Of a stretch of 64,000 nt of DNA, positions 59,682 to 64,000 are shown piece by piece. The stretch's first letter is position 1. Every line of letters begins with the position of its first letter. The notes beneath the pieces are model-generated. The model ran no database searches. It saw nothing but the letters and a program-made list of their open reading frames with translations, and was not told the DNA's origin. The stretch spans positions 12,938,743-13,002,742 of the forward strand of contig CAMZMU010000111.1 of assembly GCA_947311845.1 (NCBI GenBank). The letters are read 5' to 3'. The translations under genes were made by a program, and so were the position numbers. The DNA comes from Poa pratensis (lineage: Eukaryota; Streptophyta; Magnoliopsida; Poales; Poaceae).

Positions 59682-62181
59682 CTGCGGATAACAACAATAA
59701 AAAAATCAGATAATGTATATGAAGATACACCATAACGTGATCTGAAGGTGCATATATGAACAATGGTACATTCTAACGGGATAATTCAAGACCGCTATGA
59801 ATGAGAATGTCAAGAACAGTAGCAAGTTGGTAATACTATACTCGAGTTCTTCTAGTGAGCGAGAGACAGAGAAACAGAGCCCCGCACGAGGGGGTTATAT
59901 CATTCAGGCACGGTGGTGCTATGCTCCCATGCCACGATCAACCCATCTCTCTTTTCTCTTGGCTGAAGGACATAAAATATTCCGAGATGACATGGCAAAT
60001 TGGCGATCTCAGTATGTGCGAGCCCAATGGCATCTGCGACATCCTCAGATTCCCTTTCGGGTGTGTGTACCACGGCTGCTTCACATGTACCCTGCTAAAT
60101 CCAGATCTGGCCATGCCTCTGAATAAGAGACTCTCTGAATAATCACACAAAGACATAGGTTGCCCGTACCGTAGAACAGTAGTAAAACGTAGGGCGGTAG
60201 AACCGTAGAAGACGGAGAAATGGTGGTCGACTGATTGGACGATTTAAAGAAGTTTTGGTGTAATTGAGTACTAAGACGACCCCCTCGAGGAAAATGTGTT
60301 GGGGTTAAGACTCTGGTGAGATTAGAAATTCAGAATGCTTGCGTAGTCTAACTCTGAATCTGAAGACTAAAAAGGTAGAGATAGCATTCACCAGAACTCG
60401 TGTTCAAAGACGGCAACTCATCCAAAGTCCGATACGCATATGCAGGATGCCGTAGCATGACCAGACACAGCCTGCATGGTCAAATATAAACCATCCGCCA
60501 TCTTGACCGGGCGGGTTCCCGATTCAGATGCCGTCTCGCTTGAAAATAAGAAGAAAGATGGTAGCGTTGCTCCCACGGCCAAACGGCGAGACAGATAGCG
60601 ATGTTCGCCTTTCTTTGCTGATTCTGGGCATTAATTCCTGATTAGCCGTCGATTAGGACCGGCTTGCTGATTCGGGGCATTAATCGTGGATTATGATTGC
60701 CGCCGGGCGCGTTTGGTTAGGACTTAGGAGGACCAGAGTGTGGCACGTGCGGCTAGCCTACAGAGCAAGTACAGGGTGCCATTACCCCAAGTTGGAAGTG
60801 CGGGTAGGAAGAAGAAACAAGCGGAAGTGGAGGAGAGGACCAGCCTGCTGCCGTGCTGCGGCGTAGGGTAGCGCACCCAGATCTGCGCCTTTGTACATTT
60901 GAGCGCCTCCAGCTAAGCTATCCCTGCCGCCGGAAATGTGAGAGCTTTGTGAAAAAGAACAGCCAGTGGTAGTGGTGAAAATGAAACGGTTGGTGTGGTG
61001 CAGGCCGTCCTGTGGGATCTGGGCTCCACACGGCCGAATATTTGCAGGCTCTGAACCATGCAGCTCTGTCTCTCTGTCTGTATCTCGGCCCAGACAAGCG
61101 GCCGTGGCGTCACCACCATCCAGACTGACGCCGGTATCTGACATCGGGCGTGAATCACGATGCTCTTTTCTCTATGTCAACCGCACGAGCAGCCGCCGCA
61201 GACCGGCGTGCGAGAGGCGGGCGATGTGTTTCTTGAAAGGAACGGCCAAACTTTCTTCTTAGGATAGTACTCTAACGACTTGGGCATGGGAAGCATATGG
61301 CTCCGTCGGCCGGGTTCCGTTTGTTTGGAAAAGGGGAGATTTTCTGTGTCAGCGATAACGACCACGGCAACAACTTGCCTCTTTCAAAACCTGATGACGA
61401 CTGTAGATACAACTTTTTTGTTTTTTGATTGAGTACATGGAACTTGACCTCTTTGAAAACCAAACGCTTGCCTGTTCTCAAAGGTCAATTTGTACCTACG
61501 GCCAGTACTCAACGCCAGAGAAACGAAGGATTATCTACCGGCGAGGCCTAATAGCGACAGGGAGGCCGTGCCAGAAAGACGGCATTTTTTTTAGAAACCT
61601 AGTAAAATTGAGTGGTAACGTCAGAGGAGCAGAGATCAGGACCCAAAAGGTATACGGAAAAATCTGATGACCATGCGCAACGAAATCCTACAGATCTGGT
61701 CAATCGTCTGCAACGGCTCGCGAGGCGTGCAAGGTCTTCCCCGCCCGTCCGCGGTCTCTCCCGCCGTCCGGCATCTCTTCCATTCGCTCTCCCCTGTTGC
61801 CCACCTTACGTGGGGAAGAACCATTCGGCGCTTCCACACGCATGCTCGCATCGATGGCCGGCCCCTTCCGTTCCAGATCTCGCTCAGGAGGCTGCGACGA
61901 GGAGCTGAACCGCAGTGCCACTTGCCCGTGGCGGCGGCGGCCTCGGTATTATCATCTCCCCCACCGACCAAACGGAACAAGCTCTGCTCGTCGTCGGCGG
62001 CGGCGCCGGAAACGGACAAACTCCCCGTGTGATTCCGAATCCCCCACTATCCCCTATCCGGAAACCACCCATCCGCCGGACGAAGCAGAGCGCAGACGAA
62101 TCCACGCCATAACCAAACGAATCTACGAATGAAAGGACAAGACGAGAAATTCGCGAGGCCGGCCAATGCATACATACATAC
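59682..62181 (-). other. FAD2 5' UTR intron (2,500 bp)
   Basis: The acceptor TTATCCGCAG ends at 59682, four bases before the ATG. A strong donor, TATCAG|GTATGTATG, lies at 62182/62181. FAD2 genes of many plants carry one long intron exactly here, known in several species to raise expression. No other gene is supported inside it; a GC-rich part (61690-62060) has random open frames only. The donor choice is inferred and has not been checked against a transcript. Confidence 0.75.
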
Positions 62182-62340
62182 CTGATAGGGGTGGTCGAGA
62201 TGGGCGGAGAGGGGCAGATCGGGCGGACACCCTGCACACACGCGAGCGAGCTCCCGCGCGCACACCCTTCCCTCTCCTCTCCTCGCCCTCGCCTCTGCTC
62301 CTCTTGTTGAACGAGTGGTTTATGCGAGGGGAGGAGAAGG
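62182..62340 (-). other. FAD2 non-coding exon 1
   Basis: This is the leader between the inferred start site (about 62340) and the intron donor. It is rich in GA on the minus strand. Its start is estimated from the TATA box. Confidence 0.6.
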
Positions 62341-62369
62341 CCGCCTCCGAGTCCACCGGTGGGGGACGC

Positions 62370-62378
62370 TATTTAAAA
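62370..62378 (-). promoter_or_regulatory. FAD2 TATA box
   Basis: TTTTAAATA on the minus strand lies about 190 bp upstream of the donor and is flanked by GC-rich sequence. It is the only TATA-like site at the right place. Confidence 0.65.
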
Positions 62379-62464
62379 GCACCCGTCCCCTTAAGCGCCC
62401 CCTCACTGGCGTGTGGGCCCCGCGAGACAGATGTGGCGCACTGACCCAGGAAATCTGGCCCCGT

Positions 62465-62472
62465 ACACGTGT
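62465..62472. promoter_or_regulatory. G-box/ABRE-like site upstream of FAD2
   Basis: ACACGTGT contains the CACGTG core bound by bZIP and bHLH factors. It lies about 90 bp upstream of the TATA box. A role in ABA or seed control is only inferred. Confidence 0.45.
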
Positions 62473-62803
62473 CACGATGTGTATCGCGCGTCGAGGGGGC
62501 TGTGACCCGGATGGAGCATCGGGGGATGTCAGCCGCCCGTTGCTGCAATCCGACGGACGAGGCTGCGCCACTGGAACGGGGTGTGATTCACAGGATATAC
62601 AGTTGGCGTTTTTGTCAGGCGGCTGAGGGTTTTTTGATGGGATCCATGCCATTTTCGATCGACGTTTCGTGGGCGCAAATGAGCCGGCCGTTCATTTCTG
62701 TGAGATCAATGTCCAACATGTTGTGTCTTGCCGCTAAAAAATAAATTGTCTTTTTTGCTTCGATGGTTGATGTACTTTTGTTTTGAGCTTGGCTGATTAA
62801 TGT

Positions 62804-62862
62804 ACTCCCTCTGTTTTTCCAATTACTCCCTCTGTTCCAAAATTATAAGACTTTCTAGCCTT
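62804..62862. mobile_element. Stowaway-type MITE ends, truncated
   Basis: The motif TACTCCCTCTGTT occurs twice (about 62804 and 62824), the second followed by CCAAAATTATAAGAC as in grass Stowaway elements. No matching right end was found, so these are fragments. Confidence 0.6.
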
Positions 62863-62929
62863 TTTTTTTTACTTTTTCCTGATTGCGTCACCCATCGCCC
62901 GTTATCTTCTCGCGTTTCTACTCCGACAA

Positions 62930-63690
62930 GAGTATCCACCTCCACCGGCCAGCTCCTCGACGCCGGTCAACACGGACGCTCGGTCGGCTGCTGCGCCTGC
63001 CTCGGTAGACTATCACGGTTGACTCGCCAGCGTTGAGTCTGCACCGACCGGATCCTCCATGCCGGCTATTGCGGCCGACCCGCTGGCGCCGACTATGCAC
63101 CGACCGGCTCCTCTTCAACAACCGCGCGGAAAGCCAGACGCGACTTCCGAGGGACGGCTCGATGCATCGTACCTGGATCCTTTTGTCTGAACGGTATCCA
63201 TGGCCGGTTCGTCCTCGTCGTCATCGCCCAGGACTTCAAGGACAATGTCGCCCTCGACTTCGATCTGCACGTCACCATCTGATCCCCGCCATGGCACGTA
63301 CAGCGCCCCGTCGGTCTGATCAACAGATCGTGGCCTCTGTCTACGCCAAGCATGTCCCGAGCACGCGCCTACCACCGATCGAACTACGGGCTACCCTCGC
63401 GTCGCCCCTTCGTGATGTCGCGCCACCGCCGTTAGTCCATGTTGTCGGCTACTAATGTGCCCTCCTAGGCGTGTACACCGACGGTGGCACCCAGCCGTTG
63501 CACCGACTTGTGCCCTATAGCTATGCCCCTCGGGCTGTAGCGTTGTTGTACGCGGTCCTCGTCACCATCCCTGGACACCCACGTCCTTGGCTCCCAACGC
63601 GCTACCTCCTACGGCGCGGGTCGCCAACGTCCACGCGTGGTCTTCGTCACGTTGTCGGATTCTTCTTCACCTACTTTCAGTACTGTCACC
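62930..63690. other. GC-rich block, no assignable gene
   Basis: Several frames on both strands are interrupted by stops. The repeated words gcaccgaccgg and gccgac suggest degenerate internal repeats. The origin is unknown. Confidence 0.35.
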
Positions 63691-63691
63691 G

Positions 63692-64000
63692 TGTTGGATG
63701 TATGCACAAGAAACAATAAAAGACATTTGCTTCATGATTAATGTATTATGTATTTTATGCTATAACTGCTATGGTCTATAAATGTGAGATTCATAGGAGA
63801 ACACATACGCACGTGTAGAGACATCATCAAACCCTTTTACCCTTTGTCATGTCCTTTAGACAAACTCATTAATATTAGATGACCATGTTTTCTGGTCATG
63901 GACATATGTTTGTCATTATTAATGAGAGGACATTGTTGTCTCAACATTGAGGCTAGGAGAGACCCGTGTAGTTGTGATACAATGAGATCTTATTTGGTTT
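63692..64000 (+). mobile_element. BARE/Angela-type LTR start, cut by the window edge
   Basis: It begins TGTTGGATGTATGC and continues with ATGCTATAACTG and ACGCACGTGTAGAG. The order and wording match the start of BARE/Angela Copia LTRs and resemble the minus-strand solo LTR at 24668-29117. The rest lies outside the window. Confidence 0.65.

Noticed and set aside
61636..62132. Frames of 110-127 codons within the FAD2 leader intron
   Set aside because: They overlap on both strands in a GC-rich island and fall within the inferred intron; no domain is visible.
1..64000. tRNA, rRNA or organelle-derived segments
   Set aside because: No tRNA cloverleaf, rRNA or plastid/mitochondrial gene could be recognised by reading; a covariance-model scan would be needed to exclude small RNA genes fully.

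Overview
This is nuclear DNA from a grass, most likely a member of the Pooideae (the wheat, barley, oat and Brachypodium group). The grounds are the mix of elements: BARE/Angela-type Copia LTRs, Stowaway and Tourist ends, CACTA elements and CTAG-ended Helitrons, plus a plant FAD2 gene with a leader intron. The species cannot be fixed from the sequence. Only one gene is certain, an oleate desaturase (FAD2, minus strand, 58.5-62.4 kb). A second probable gene is a small EAR-motif zinc-finger gene (minus strand, 418-822). Nearly everything else is transposons, their remains, and repeats derived from the zinc-finger locus.

Left third (1-33.8 kb). The zinc-finger locus and about 6 kb of flank occur twice in the same orientation: copy A (about 1-5,990) and copy B (about 15,565-31,300). 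Each copy gained its own insertions, and the partner keeps an approximately empty site. Copy A has a 5'-truncated LINE (1807-2191, 17-bp target duplication). Copy B has a 4.9-kb Helitron (17415-22333), a BARE/Angela-type solo LTR (24668-29117) that was later hit by a CACTA element (25187-26973) and a 641-bp tandem duplication, and another truncated LINE (about 30.2-30.8 kb). Between the copies lies a decayed LINE (about 5,990-14,560) split by a very young but frameshifted Copia element (9106-13903). The zinc-finger copy in B is broken by a 1-bp deletion.

Middle (33.8-52.8 kb). After a GC-rich retroposed element with a 15-bp target duplication (33844-35444) come two tandem arrays made from the 3' end and downstream flank of the zinc-finger gene. 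The first has four units of about 0.92 kb, and the second has eleven units of about 0.94 kb. The second array is bracketed by two finger-less zinc-finger pseudogenes, contains a duplicated three-unit block (higher-order repeat of about 2.83 kb), and carries one Tourist/Harbinger element (41296-42344). Nearly every unit of the second array keeps the stretch that encodes the C-terminal EAR motif. This makes it the most unusual structure in the window and a candidate source of small RNAs against the parent gene.

Right third (52.8-64 kb). A 1.7-kb Helitron (53836-55551) and a hAT-type MITE (55937-56509) precede FAD2. FAD2 has an uninterrupted 387-codon reading frame, all three histidine boxes, an inferred 2,500-bp intron in its 5' leader, a TATA box and a G-box/ABRE-like site. 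The window ends inside the start of another BARE/Angela-type LTR (from 63692).
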